A stretch of 64,000 bases of DNA from Burkholderia cepacia (GTDB taxonomy: Bacteria; Pseudomonadota; Gammaproteobacteria; Burkholderiales; Burkholderiaceae): the NCBI RefSeq assembly GCF_001718835.1, contig NZ_CP013444.1:930001-994000 (forward strand), in the 5' to 3' direction. Numbering within the stretch: position 1 is the stretch's first letter; each line of letters begins with the position of its first letter. Below are positions 45,392 to 55,702 of this stretch, piece by piece. The notes under the pieces are model-generated. The model was not told the origin of the DNA. It worked only from the letters and a program-made list of their open reading frames with translations, and did no database searches. The position numbers were made by a program, and so were the translations under genes.

Positions 45392-47422
45392 ATGTCCCGA
45401 ATTTCCTTGTTTCCGCGTCAGTCCCGTCTGTCGCGCGCCGTGCGTGGCGCGCTGGCGATTCTGGCGCTCGGCGCCGTCGCGCCGGCCTGGGCGGCCGGCG
45501 CCAGCGACACCGCGGCGACCGCTGCTGGCGCTGCCGCGCCGCTCACGATCACGGTCCAGTCCGGCCAGTCGCTGAACGACATCGCGAAAGCGGCCACGCA
45601 GTCGCGCGATCCCGGTGTGCTCGCGCGCGCTGGCCGCGCGCTGTTCGACGCCAATCCGCAGGCGTTCATGAAGCACGACGCGAGCCGCCTGAAAGTCGGT
45701 GCGACGCTGACCGTGCCCGCGCTCGATGCGACAGGCGCGGCGATCGCGTCCGGCGCGTCGGCGGCTTCCGTGACGACGGCGGCGTCCGCCGGCGCGGCGT
45801 CCGCGCCGCATCCCGCTTCGGCGGCGCATGCGGCGTCGGCGGTGCAGGGCGCGCCCGCGGCATCCGCCGTTCATCCGGCGCAGACGAGCGACGCGCATGC
45901 TGCGGCGGCAACCGCAGGCGCGTCGGCTGCCGTCGGCGCGTCCGGGCCCGGCGCCGAGCCTGCGGCGCAGCAGGCCGGCGCGAGCGGGCCGCACGTGTGG
46001 AGCGGCTCGATCCAGGCTGCGCCGTCGTCTGCCAGCGAAGCGGTTGCGCCGTCGACGCCGGGCGTTCCGGCGGCCGGCTCGCATGCCGCCCCGGGCGCGG
46101 CGCCGGTGGCGGCCGCGTCGCAGGCGCGTCCGTCCAGTCTGCAGCAGTTGCTCGCACTGAAGAATCGCGTGCTGATGGAACTGCAGAAACACGGGATCGG
46201 CAAGCCGGCCGCAACCGGCGCGGCGGCCGACGCGGGGCGTCCGCAGGCGCCGTCCGCGCCGCGGCCGGCGGCCGGCGACGCAGGCGCGTCCGCCGCTGCG
46301 CCGGGAGCCAGCGAGGCCGCGGCGACCGGCGGCGCGGCAAGCGCGGCGCAACCGCAGACGCCGCCGGTGCGTCCGGTGACGACGACCGGCGCGGCCGCGC
46401 GGGTCGACTGGCGCCCCGTTGCCGCGGCCGGCGCGGCAGCGGCGCTGCTGGTGGCCGGCTTCATGTGGCGCAAGCGCCGCAACGCGCGGCGCGGCGCTGC
46501 CGAGGCGGCTTCCGGCGCCGACGACGTGAAGCCGTCGGTCGTGGAGGAGTTGCCGATCCAGCCCGAGACGCCGGTGTCGCGCGATGCGGCAGCCGACGTG
46601 CATCTGGCGGCCGCGACCGCGGAGGCGGTGGAGACTGGGGAGGCGCACGAAGCCCACGATGCTCAGGTGGCGTTGCCGTCCGCCGAGCCTGGCCATGTCG
46701 ATTCCACGCCGCACGAGCACGACGCGGGCGAGGTGGCGGAAGCGGTGGACGCCGGCCACGACAAGCAGCAGCCGGCCGACACCCTGGTCGACGCCCCGGC
46801 CGACAAGCCGCTCGAAGCGCCTGCCCACGCACCGGCTGACGCGCCGGCCGCCCCGACGGCGGACACGCACCAAGCGCTCATGCAGAGCGCGATCGCCGCG
46901 CTCGACAGTCTCGACATGCCGCTGCCGCCGCGCATGCCGGACGAAGCGTCGCTGTCGACGACCGAACCGGCCCCGAAGGCAGGGCTTTTTGTCGACGACA
47001 AGGGCGCAACTAACGGTCAATCCGCCTCGCGCCCGCCGGTTGGCGCTGGCGATCAGACCCCGGAACAACTTGCCGAGCAGGAAGAAGAGCCGGAATGGGA
47101 CGGCGGCGCGACCCTGCACGGCCGTTCGGGCGCGACGTCCTCGGCGCCCGCGTTCGCACCGCTCGGCGGCGCGCAGTTCGGCGCGCTGAAGCTCGACTTC
47201 GATCTGGACCTGCCGTCGACGCCGGGCGCCGCGTTGCCGGCGCTGACACCGGACGAGCTTGCCCGCATCGCGCGCAACAAGCTCGACCTCGCGACCGAAT
47301 ACGTCGAGCTGGGCGACCTGTCCGGCGCACGGACGCTGCTGCAGGAAGTGGTCGACGCGAACGACACCGCGACGCGCGACGATGCGCGTGCGCTGCTCGC
47401 GAAACTGGCGGACGAGGTGTGA
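45392..47422 (+). CDS. fimV: FimV/HubP-family LysM and TPR polar-landmark-type membrane protein
   Basis: This 676-residue protein has a signal peptide (ending APAWAAGA) and a LysM-like peptidoglycan-binding domain (LTITVQSGQSLNDIAKAAT to LKVGATLTVPA). An extended Ala/Pro/Ser-rich periplasmic region leads to one transmembrane helix (AAGAAAALLVAGFMW). After it come basic residues and a long acidic Ala/Asp/Glu/His-rich cytoplasmic region. The C-terminal FimV domain with a TPR helix pair (ARNKLDLATEYVELGDLSGA) is present. FimV proteins organise cell poles, type IV pili and twitching. Its TGA overlaps the truA ATG (TGATG). Confidence 0.9.
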   Translation: MSRISLFPRQSRLSRAVRGALAILALGAVAPAWAAGASDTAATAAGAAAPLTITVQSGQSLNDIAKAATQSRDPGVLARAGRALFDANPQAFMKHDASRLKVGATLTVPALDATGAAIASGASAASVTTAASAGAASAPHPASAAHAASAVQGAPAASAVHPAQTSDAHAAAATAGASAAVGASGPGAEPAAQQAGASGPHVWSGSIQAAPSSASEAVAPSTPGVPAAGSHAAPGAAPVAAASQARPSSLQQLLALKNRVLMELQKHGIGKPAATGAAADAGRPQAPSAPRPAAGDAGASAAAPGASEAAATGGAASAAQPQTPPVRPVTTTGAAARVDWRPVAAAGAAAALLVAGFMWRKRRNARRGAAEAASGADDVKPSVVEELPIQPETPVSRDAAADVHLAAATAEAVETGEAHEAHDAQVALPSAEPGHVDSTPHEHDAGEVAEAVDAGHDKQQPADTLVDAPADKPLEAPAHAPADAPAAPTADTHQALMQSAIAALDSLDMPLPPRMPDEASLSTTEPAPKAGLFVDDKGATNGQSASRPPVGAGDQTPEQLAEQEEEPEWDGGATLHGRSGATSSAPAFAPLGGAQFGALKLDFDLDLPSTPGAALPALTPDELARIARNKLDLATEYVELGDLSGARTLLQEVVDANDTATRDDARALLAKLADEV

Positions 47423-48234
47423 TGCGGATCGCGCTCGGCATTCAGTACGACGGCGCGGCGTTCTGCGGCTGGCAGGCGCAGCCGCACGGCAAGACCGTGC
47501 AGGATCGGCTCGAGCACGCGTTGGCGGAGTTCGCGCGCGTGCCGCTGCATACGACGGTGGCCGGGCGGACCGATACGGGCGTGCACGGGCTCGGGCAGGT
47601 CGTGCATTTCGATACCGACCTGGATCGCGAGGTGTTCTCGTGGGTGCGCGGAACCAACGCGTTCCTGCCGCCGACCGTGGCGGTGCAGTGGGCGAAGCCG
47701 ATGCCGGAGACGTTTCACGCGCGTTTCTCGGCGTTCGAGCGCACCTATTACTACGCGCTGTACGTGCATCCCGTGCGCTCGCCGATGCTGGCGGGGCGCG
47801 CGGGCTGGATCCATACGCCGCTCGACGACGACGCGATGCGCGCCGCCGCCGCGCACCTGATCGGCGAGCACGACTTCTCGTCGTTCCGGTCGTCGGAATG
47901 CCAGTCGAAGACGCCGGTCAAACACCTGTACCAGATCGACGTGCGGCGCGTGGGCCATTTCATTCATTTCCGGTTCCGCGCCAACGCGTTCCTGCACCAC
48001 ATGGTGCGCAACCTGATGGGCTGCCTCGTCGCGGTCGGTCGCGGCCGCTATCCGGCCGACTGGCTGGCCGACGTGCTGGCCGGGCGCGACCGCAATCTCG
48101 CGGCACCCACGTTCATGGCCGACGGGCTGTACCTCGCCCACGTCGGCTACCCGGCGGAATTCGCCGTCCCGCCCGCGCAGCTCGGCAGCGTGCCGTGGAG
48201 CAGCGTCTGGGCCGATCTGGATCCACAACCATGA
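47422..48234 (+). CDS. truA: tRNA pseudouridine(38-40) synthase
   Basis: This 270-residue TruA makes pseudouridine at tRNA positions 38-40 in the anticodon arm. It begins MRIALGIQYDGAAFCGWQAQ. The catalytic Asp lies in VAGRTDTGVHGLGQVVHF, and further signatures are FSAFERTYYYAL and NAFLHHMVRNLMGCL. It is coupled to fimV by a one-base overlap, and its stop overlaps the trpF start (ATGA), as in many beta-proteobacteria. Confidence 0.97.
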   Translation: MRIALGIQYDGAAFCGWQAQPHGKTVQDRLEHALAEFARVPLHTTVAGRTDTGVHGLGQVVHFDTDLDREVFSWVRGTNAFLPPTVAVQWAKPMPETFHARFSAFERTYYYALYVHPVRSPMLAGRAGWIHTPLDDDAMRAAAAHLIGEHDFSSFRSSECQSKTPVKHLYQIDVRRVGHFIHFRFRANAFLHHMVRNLMGCLVAVGRGRYPADWLADVLAGRDRNLAAPTFMADGLYLAHVGYPAEFAVPPAQLGSVPWSSVWADLDPQP

Positions 48235-48923
48235 CCGACACCGCGCGCTCTTCCGATCCCGCCGCCGCGCCGCCGCGCACGCGTATCAAGCTGTGCGGGC
48301 TGTCGCGCCCCGAGGACGTGCTGCACGCGGCGGCGCTCGGCGCCGACGCGATCGGTCTCGTGTTCTACCCGAAGAGCCCGCGGGCGGTGACGATCGCGCA
48401 GGCGGCCGAGCTGGCGCGCCTCGCGCCGCCGTTCGTGTCGGTGGTCGGGCTGTTCGTGAATGCGACCGAAGCCGAGATCGAGGCCGTCGTGCGCGACGTG
48501 CCGCTCACGCTGCTGCAGTTCCATGGCGACGAGACGCCGGGGCAGTGCGACGCGCTCGGTCGCGCGGCACGCCTGCCGTGGTTGCGCGCGGTGCGCGTCG
48601 GCCCCTCGACGCAATCGGCCGATTTGGTAGAATCGGGGCTTCATTATTCGAAAGCGCGCGGCCTCCTGTTCGACACCCTGGTGCCGGATTACGGCGGTAG
48701 CGGCAAGGTCTTCGATTGGTCTCTTATTCCCGCAGAGCTCGCGCATCGGGCCGTTTTGAGTGGTGGCTTGAGCGCGCAAAACGTCGGTGATGCGATTCGC
48801 CAGTTGCGCCCGTTTGCTGTCGATGTCTCGAGTGGCATCGAAGTGGAGGGCGCGAAGGGCGTGAAGGATCATGCCCGGATGGCGGCGTTCGTACGCGCGG
48901 TGCGCGAAGCGGACGCCGGGTGA
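48231..48923 (+). CDS. trpF: Phosphoribosylanthranilate isomerase
   Basis: This 230-residue TIM-barrel enzyme does the Amadori rearrangement of phosphoribosylanthranilate in tryptophan synthesis. KLCGLSRPEDV carries the catalytic Cys, and the catalytic Asp lies in LLFDTLVPDYGGSGKVFDW. AVDVSSGIEVEGAKGVKD closes the phosphate site. Its first about 15 residues are a poorly conserved extension. The start at 48231 overlaps truA by 4 nt. Confidence 0.97.
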   Translation: MTDTARSSDPAAAPPRTRIKLCGLSRPEDVLHAAALGADAIGLVFYPKSPRAVTIAQAAELARLAPPFVSVVGLFVNATEAEIEAVVRDVPLTLLQFHGDETPGQCDALGRAARLPWLRAVRVGPSTQSADLVESGLHYSKARGLLFDTLVPDYGGSGKVFDWSLIPAELAHRAVLSGGLSAQNVGDAIRQLRPFAVDVSSGIEVEGAKGVKDHARMAAFVRAVREADAG

Positions 48924-48978
48924 TGCAAGCCGGCGCGGCCCCGAACGCGGGGCGCCCCGACCGATCGAGAGAGACACC

Positions 48979-50172
48979 ATGTACAACCTTCCTGATGACC
49001 GCGGCCACTTCGGCCCGTATGGCGGCGTGTTCGTCGCCGAGACGCTGATTCACGCGCTGGACGAACTGCGCGCGGCGTATGAACAATTCCAGAACGATCC
49101 CGATTTCGTCGCCGAATTCGAGCGCGAGCTGAAGCATTTCGTCGGCCGCCCGTCGCCGATCTATCACGCGCAGCGCTGGAGCGAGACGCTCGGCGGCGCG
49201 CAGATCTACCTGAAGCGCGAGGACCTGAACCACACGGGCGCGCACAAGATCAACAACGTGATCGGCCAGGCGCTGCTCGCGAAGCGCATGGGCAAGAAGC
49301 GCGTGATCGCCGAGACGGGCGCCGGCCAGCACGGCGTCGCGACCGCGACGATCTGCGCCCGCTTCGGGATGGAGTGCGTCGTCTACATGGGCTCGGAAGA
49401 CGTGCGCCGCCAGGCCGCGAACGTCTACCGGATGAAGCTGCTCGGGGCGACGGTCGTGCCGGTCGAATCGGGCTCGCGCACGCTGAAGGACGCGCTGAAC
49501 GAAGCGATGCGCGACTGGGTCACGAACATCGAAAGCACGTTCTACATCATCGGCACGGTCGCGGGCCCGCACCCGTACCCGATGATGGTGCGCGACTTCC
49601 AGCGCGTGATCGGCGACGAGTGCAAGGTGCAGATGCCCGAGCTCGCGGGCCGGCAGCCGGACGCGGTGATCGCCTGCGTCGGCGGCGGCTCGAACGCGAT
49701 GGGCATCTTCTATCCGTACATCGACGACACGTCGGTGCAGCTGATCGGCGTCGAAGCAGCCGGCGACGGCCTCGACACGGGTCATCACGCGGCGTCGCTG
49801 ATCGCCGGCAGCCCGGGCGTGCTGCACGGCAACCGTACCTACCTGCTGCAGGACGACAACGGCCAGATCATCGAGACGCATTCGGTGTCGGCGGGCCTCG
49901 ACTATCCGGGCGTCGGCCCCGAGCACGCATGGCTGAAGGACAGCGGCCGCGCGCAGTACGTCGGTATTACCGACGAGGAAGCGCTGAAGGCGTTCCACGA
50001 CTGCTGCCGGATCGAGGGGATCATTCCCGCGCTCGAGTCGAGCCACGCGATCGCGTATGGCGTGAAGCTCGCACCGACGTTGCCGAAGGACAAGATCCTG
50101 CTCGTCAACCTGTCGGGCCGCGGCGACAAGGACATGCACACGGTCGCCGAGCGATCGGGCATCGAGCTCTGA
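48979..50172 (+). CDS. trpB: Tryptophan synthase beta chain
   Basis: This 397-residue PLP enzyme joins indole and serine. The PLP lysine is Lys90 in LNHTGAHKINN. GRPSPIYHAQ, ETGAGQHGVATAT and the phosphate loop VGGGSNAMG are all present. It lies 55 nt after trpF with GAGAGAGAC upstream. It is separated from trpA by an inserted DNA methyltransferase gene. Confidence 0.98.
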   Translation: MYNLPDDRGHFGPYGGVFVAETLIHALDELRAAYEQFQNDPDFVAEFERELKHFVGRPSPIYHAQRWSETLGGAQIYLKREDLNHTGAHKINNVIGQALLAKRMGKKRVIAETGAGQHGVATATICARFGMECVVYMGSEDVRRQAANVYRMKLLGATVVPVESGSRTLKDALNEAMRDWVTNIESTFYIIGTVAGPHPYPMMVRDFQRVIGDECKVQMPELAGRQPDAVIACVGGGSNAMGIFYPYIDDTSVQLIGVEAAGDGLDTGHHAASLIAGSPGVLHGNRTYLLQDDNGQIIETHSVSAGLDYPGVGPEHAWLKDSGRAQYVGITDEEALKAFHDCCRIEGIIPALESSHAIAYGVKLAPTLPKDKILLVNLSGRGDKDMHTVAERSGIEL

Positions 50173-50181
50173 CCCCGACCG

Positions 50182-51033
50182 ATGCGTGACCTGATCGAAG
50201 AACCGGGCGGCGGTGCCGCGAGCGAGGCGGGGGCGGTTCAGCCCGCCGTCGCCGTGCCGCGCGCGCTGCCGTCCGGGATCGAACTGCACAACCGCGATTT
50301 CCTGACCGATGCCGCGCACCTGCCGGACGCGTCGATCGACCTGATCGTCGCCGATCCGCCGTACGGGCTCGGCAAGGACTACGGCAACGACTCGGACAAG
50401 CGTTCGGGCGACGATTTTCTCGCGTGGACGCGCGAGTGGCTCGAGCTCGCGATTCCGAAGCTGAAGCCGAGCGGGTCGATGTACATCTTCTGCACGTGGC
50501 AGTACGCGCCGGAAATCTTCAGTTTCCTGAAGACGCAGCTCACGATGGTCAACGAGATCATCTGGGACCGACGCGTGCCGAGCATGGGCGGCACGACGCG
50601 CCGTTTCACGTCGGTGCACGACAACATCGGCTTTTTCGCGGTTTCCAGGGCGTATTACTTCGATCTCGATCCGGTCCGCATCCCGTACGACGCCGACACG
50701 AAGAAGGCCCGCTCGCGCAAGCTGTTCGAAGGCAGCAAGTGGCTGGAGATGGGCTACAACCCGAAGGACGTCTGGTCGGTCTCGCGCCTGCACCGGCAGC
50801 ACGCGGAGCGCGTCGATCATCCGACCCAGAAGCCGCTGGAAATCATCGAGCGGATGGTGCTCGCGAGCTGCCCGCCGGGCGGCCGCGTGCTCGATCCGTT
50901 CATGGGCAGCGGCACGACCGCGGTGGCCTGCGCACGGCAGGGGCGCGACTTCGTCGGCTATGAGATCAACGAAAGCTATTGTGCGATCGCGCACGAGCGC
51001 GTGAGCGCGCTCGCTGCGCCGGCGTGCGCGTGA
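50182..51033 (+). CDS. Orphan DNA (adenine-N6 or cytosine-N4) methyltransferase, beta class
   Basis: This 283-residue S-adenosylmethionine-dependent DNA methyltransferase has catalytic DPPY at 58-61 before the SAM motif DPFMGSGTT near the C-terminus. This order, with DHPTQKPLEIIERM, marks the beta class. No restriction enzyme is nearby. It starts 9 nt after trpB and ends 87 nt before trpA, so it is inserted in the trp operon and likely co-transcribed. I recall that the orthologue at this locus in B. cenocepacia has been studied as an orphan methylase affecting gene expression. The recognition site cannot be read here. Confidence 0.93.
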   Translation: MRDLIEEPGGGAASEAGAVQPAVAVPRALPSGIELHNRDFLTDAAHLPDASIDLIVADPPYGLGKDYGNDSDKRSGDDFLAWTREWLELAIPKLKPSGSMYIFCTWQYAPEIFSFLKTQLTMVNEIIWDRRVPSMGGTTRRFTSVHDNIGFFAVSRAYYFDLDPVRIPYDADTKKARSRKLFEGSKWLEMGYNPKDVWSVSRLHRQHAERVDHPTQKPLEIIERMVLASCPPGGRVLDPFMGSGTTAVACARQGRDFVGYEINESYCAIAHERVSALAAPACA

Positions 51034-51120
51034 ATCGCGCCGCCGCCTCGCCGAACGCTACTTTGTATGGGATCGAATCAGCGCGCAAGCGCTGACTCCG
51101 ATCGACACAGGAAAATTGCC

Positions 51121-51936
51121 ATGTCCCGTATTCAGCAGACCTTCGCCGCGCTCGCCGAACAAGGCCGTAAGGGCCTGATCCCGTTCATCACGGCCGGCGA
51201 CCCCGATCCCGCGAAAACCGTCGAATTCATGCATGCGCTCGCCGAAGGCGGCGCGGACGTGATCGAACTCGGCGTGCCGTTCTCGGACCCGATGGCCGAC
51301 GGCCCCGTGATCCAGCGCTCGTCGGAGCGCGCGCTCGCGCGCGGCGTCACGCTGAAAAGCGTGCTCGCCGACGTGAAGCGCTTTCGCGAAACCGACCCCA
51401 AAACGCCCGTCGTGCTGATGGGTTATGCGAACCCGATCGAGCGGATGGGCGTCGACGCGTTCGCGGCCGAAGCGCAGGCGGCCGGTGTCGACGGCGTGCT
51501 CGTCGTCGACTATCCGCCGGAAGAGGCGGGCGTGTTCGCCGAGAAGATGCGCGCCGCGCAGATCGATCCGATCTTCCTGCTCGCACCCACGTCGACCGAC
51601 GAACGCATCGCCGACGTCGGCAAGATCGCGAGCGGCTACGTGTATTACGTGTCGCTCAAGGGCGTGACCGGCGCAGGAAATCTGGATGTTTCGAGCATTG
51701 CGGGTAAAATCCCGGCCATCAAGTCGCGCGTGCCGGTTCCGGTCGGCGTCGGCTTCGGTATCCGCGACGCCGAAACGGCGCGCGCGGTGGCCGAGGTGTC
51801 GGACGCGGTCGTGATCGGCAGCCGCCTCGTGCAGCTGCTCGAAAGCGCTGCGCCGGAGGGTGCCGCCGCCGCGCTGAAGACTTTCATCGCCGAGCTGCGC
51901 GCCGCCCTGGACGGCGCGGGCAAGACGGCGCGATAA
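51121..51936 (+). CDS. trpA: Tryptophan synthase alpha chain
   Basis: This 271-residue TIM-barrel subunit cleaves indole-3-glycerol phosphate and channels indole to TrpB. Catalytic Glu49 and Asp60 are in VIELGVPFSDPMADGP. PFITAGDPD and YYVSLKGVTGAG are also typical. The ATG at 51121 has CAGGAAAA upstream. A small hairpin, TCAGCGC-GCAA-GCGCTGA (51078-51095), precedes it. Confidence 0.98.
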   Translation: MSRIQQTFAALAEQGRKGLIPFITAGDPDPAKTVEFMHALAEGGADVIELGVPFSDPMADGPVIQRSSERALARGVTLKSVLADVKRFRETDPKTPVVLMGYANPIERMGVDAFAAEAQAAGVDGVLVVDYPPEEAGVFAEKMRAAQIDPIFLLAPTSTDERIADVGKIASGYVYYVSLKGVTGAGNLDVSSIAGKIPAIKSRVPVPVGVGFGIRDAETARAVAEVSDAVVIGSRLVQLLESAAPEGAAAALKTFIAELRAALDGAGKTAR

Positions 51937-52000
51937 ACACAACACAGGAAGCGGGAACGGGCCATGCGGCCCGGCCCGCCACGGAACAGGAAACCATACG

Positions 52001-52873
<873 letters not shown>

Positions 52874-52895
52874 CCGGCGCAAGGTTGTGAACTCT

Positions 52896-52939
52896 GCGCG
52901 TCGCCTGGCTCCAGCGTCAGGCGGCGCGCTTCGTTTTTT
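52896..52939 (+). terminator. Intrinsic terminator between accD and folC
   Basis: A 12-bp stem (GCGCGTCGCCTG, 52896-52907; CAGGCGGCGCGC, 52918-52929, one G-T pair) has a 10-nt loop, followed by TTCGTTTTTT. It splits the trp-accD unit from folC-dedD-cvpA-purF. Confidence 0.88.
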
Positions 52940-52973
52940 GGCGTAGTGGCGGTACCGATCCAGATTTGATCCG

Positions 52974-54284
52974 ATGAGCACTTTTCCCACTCTCGACGCG
53001 TGGCTTTCGCATCTCGAACGCGCGCACCCGGTCGGCATCGACATGGGCCTGACCCGCATCGGGCAGGTCAAGGCGGCGCTGCAGCTCGATTTCGCATGCC
53101 CCGTCATCACCGTCGGCGGCACGAACGGCAAGGGATCGACGTGCGCGTTCCTCGAGACGATCCTCGTCCGCGCGGGCTACAAGGTCGGCTGCCATACGTC
53201 GCCGCATCTGCTCGAATTCAACGAGCGCGCGCGCGTGAACGGGCAGAACGTCACCGATGACGAACTGCTGCCGCACTTCGAGGCCGTCGAAGCTGCGCGC
53301 ACGTCGCTGCCCGAGCCCGTGTCGCTCACGTACTTCGAATTCACGACGCTCGCGATCCTGCACCTGTTCGCGTCGCGCGGGCTCGACGCGGTGATCCTCG
53401 AAGTCGGCCTGGGCGGGCGGCTCGACGCGGTCAACATCATCGATACCGATTGCGCGATCGTCACGAGCATCGACATCGACCACACCGAATACCTCGGCGA
53501 CACGCGCGAGAAGATCGCGTTCGAGAAGGCCGGGATCTTCCGTGCCGGCAAGCCGGCGATCTGCGGCGATCCGGCCGCGCCGCAAACGCTGATCGACCAC
53601 GCGGAAGCGATCGGCGCCGACCTGTGGCTCGTCGGCCGCGATTTCCGCTACGAGGCGCAGGCCGGCGCGGAGCGCCAGCAGTGGAGCTACCTCGGTCGCG
53701 AGAAGCGCTATCCGGCGCTCGCGTATCCGGCGCTGCGCGGCGCGAATCAGCTGATCAATGCCTCGGCCGCGCTCGCCGCGCTCGAGGCGCTGCGCCCGGT
53801 GCTGCCGGTGTCGGCGCAGGACATCCGGCTCGGCCTCGCGAACGTCGAGCTGCCGGGGCGCTTCCAGGTGCTGCCGGGCAAGCCCGCGATCGTGCTCGAC
53901 GTCGCGCACAACCCGCATGCCTCGGCCGTGCTCGAGCAGAACCTCGGCAACATGGGTTTCTTCCCGTACACGTACGCGGTGTTCGGCGCGATGCACGACA
54001 AGGACATCGACGGCGTGCTGCAGCACCTGAAGGGCGAGATCGACCACTGGTGCGTGACCGACCTGCCGCTGCCGCGTGCGGCCACCGCCGAGCAGCTCGA
54101 AGCCGCGCTGCGCAAGGCCGGCGTGGAGGAGGGGCCCGATTCGAGCGTCACGCGTTACACGTCGCCCGCCGAAGCGTTTCGCGATGCACTAAAAAGAGCA
54201 TCCGAGAATGATAGAATCGTGGTTTTCGGCAGTTTCCATACGGTTGCCGGCGTGCTGGCCTACCGTAAATCGCAGCAACACTGA
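52974..54284 (+). CDS. folC: Dihydrofolate synthase / folylpolyglutamate synthase
   Basis: This 436-residue Mur-ligase-family enzyme adds glutamate to dihydropteroate and to folates. The P-loop VGGTNGKGSTCAF is at about 47-59, with TSPHLLEFNER, the EVGLGGRLDAVN motif and the C-terminal DVAHNPHAS. The ATG at 52974 lies just beyond the accD terminator, and the gene begins the folC-dedD-cvpA-purF run. Confidence 0.96.
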   Translation: MSTFPTLDAWLSHLERAHPVGIDMGLTRIGQVKAALQLDFACPVITVGGTNGKGSTCAFLETILVRAGYKVGCHTSPHLLEFNERARVNGQNVTDDELLPHFEAVEAARTSLPEPVSLTYFEFTTLAILHLFASRGLDAVILEVGLGGRLDAVNIIDTDCAIVTSIDIDHTEYLGDTREKIAFEKAGIFRAGKPAICGDPAAPQTLIDHAEAIGADLWLVGRDFRYEAQAGAERQQWSYLGREKRYPALAYPALRGANQLINASAALAALEALRPVLPVSAQDIRLGLANVELPGRFQVLPGKPAIVLDVAHNPHASAVLEQNLGNMGFFPYTYAVFGAMHDKDIDGVLQHLKGEIDHWCVTDLPLPRAATAEQLEAALRKAGVEEGPDSSVTRYTSPAEAFRDALKRASENDRIVVFGSFHTVAGVLAYRKSQQH

Positions 54285-54313
54285 CTGACGGGCAGTTTCG
54301 GACTCAGCCATTC

Positions 54314-55150
54314 ATGGGAATTTTCTCGTTCGGCAAGAAAGACGACGACGCGCCCCCGCGGCGCGGCGGTCGCACCGGGGCCTCCCGGAACGTGCGCACG
54401 GAGCGCACTGAACGCGTCGAGCGACGCTCGCGCCGCACCGAGCGTCCGGAATCGGACGCACTGCTCCTCGATCCGACCCTTCCAGAAAAGCAACGTGCGC
54501 GCCGTCGCCTCGTCGGCGCGATCGCGCTCGTCGTCGCCGCCGTGATCGTGCTGCCGATGGTGCTCGATTCGCACCCGAAGCCGGTGACGGACGACATCGC
54601 GATCGACATCCCGAACCGGCCCGCGCATCAGGCGGTCGCGCCGCGCGACGACGATGCGTCCGACGTGCAGGCCGGCGTCGCGCATGACGAACCGCCGGCA
54701 TCCGACACGGCCGTTGCGGCCGCACCGGCGCCCGCGCCGAAGGATGCCGCCAAGCCGGCCGCGAAACCCGATACCACGACCACGGCGAGCGTGACGCCGC
54801 CGAAGCCCGCGCCGAAACCGGCTGCGCCCGCGGCGAAGCCGGCTGCGCCGAAGCCCGCCCCCGCGGCCGTCGCGAATGCCGACGCCGCGAGCCCGGACAG
54901 CGGCGACGCGTCGTCGCCGTCGTCGCCGGCCGGTGCGCGCTTCGCGGTGCAGCTCGGGTCGTTCAAGGACGACGCGACGGCCCGTTCATGGGCCACCAAG
55001 TTGAAATCGGCGGGCGTGCCCGCATATGTCGAGCATCGCAAGCAGTCGGATGGCAGCACAGCTACACTCTTGCGTGCAGGCCCGTTCGCGGATCGCGCGG
55101 CGGCTTCCGCCGCGATCGCGAAGGTGCGCGAAGCCGGTCTGACGCAGTAA
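54314..55150 (+). CDS. dedD: SPOR-domain protein, DedD-like
   Basis: This 278-residue bitopic inner-membrane protein has a basic/acidic cytoplasmic N-terminus, one transmembrane helix (VGAIALVVAAVIVLPMVL), a long Pro/Ala/Lys-rich periplasmic linker and a C-terminal SPOR domain (FAVQLGSFKDDATARSWATK to ATLLRAGPFADRAAASAA). SPOR domains bind denuded septal peptidoglycan during division. Position between folC and cvpA is the usual one for DedD-like proteins. Confidence 0.9.
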   Translation: MGIFSFGKKDDDAPPRRGGRTGASRNVRTERTERVERRSRRTERPESDALLLDPTLPEKQRARRRLVGAIALVVAAVIVLPMVLDSHPKPVTDDIAIDIPNRPAHQAVAPRDDDASDVQAGVAHDEPPASDTAVAAAPAPAPKDAAKPAAKPDTTTTASVTPPKPAPKPAAPAAKPAAPKPAPAAVANADAASPDSGDASSPSSPAGARFAVQLGSFKDDATARSWATKLKSAGVPAYVEHRKQSDGSTATLLRAGPFADRAAASAAIAKVREAGLTQ

Positions 55151-55156
55151 CGCACG

Positions 55157-55651
55157 ATGCTGACGGCTTTCGACTACGCTGTATTGGCGGTGATCGTGTT
55201 GTCGGCGCTGCGCGGTGCGTGGCGCGGCTTCGTATCCGAGATATTCGGGCTGATCGGCTGGATCGCGGCGATCGTGATCGCGGGCCGCTACGTCGGATTG
55301 GTCGTACCGTATATTCCGGCGAACTGGCCGGGCGGTGCGCTGACGCAGTGGGTGATCGCCTTCGCGTTGCTGGTGATCGGCGTGGTGCTGGTCGCCGGCG
55401 TCGCCAACGCGCTGCTGTCGCGGATCGCGCAGGCCAGTGGCCTGGGCGGCGTCGACCGCTCGCTGGGCATGATGTTCGGGCTCGTCCGCGGCTGCGTGCT
55501 GGTGGTGCTGCTGGTCGCGGCGGCCGGGCTGACCGAACTGCCCAAACAGGATTTCTGGCGCAATGCGCTATTGCGTCCTTTCGCCGAACAGGGCGTGCAC
55601 GAGCTGAAGCAGCTCCTGCCCGACGGCATGGCCCAGTACGTACGCGTGTGA
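55157..55651 (+). CDS. cvpA: CvpA-family membrane protein
   Basis: This 164-residue protein with about four transmembrane helices begins MLTAFDYAVLAVIVLSALRG, with WRGFVSEIFGLIGWIAA and LGGVDRSLGMMFGLVRG typical of CvpA. Family members affect colicin V export and envelope stress tolerance; the molecular role is not settled. It lies 6 nt after dedD and 51 nt before purF. Confidence 0.93.
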   Translation: MLTAFDYAVLAVIVLSALRGAWRGFVSEIFGLIGWIAAIVIAGRYVGLVVPYIPANWPGGALTQWVIAFALLVIGVVLVAGVANALLSRIAQASGLGGVDRSLGMMFGLVRGCVLVVLLVAAAGLTELPKQDFWRNALLRPFAEQGVHELKQLLPDGMAQYVRV

Positions 55652-55702
55652 CGACGCGGCCGGGCAGGACGGAACCGATTTTGTCATTCTGAAGGACATG
55701 CC

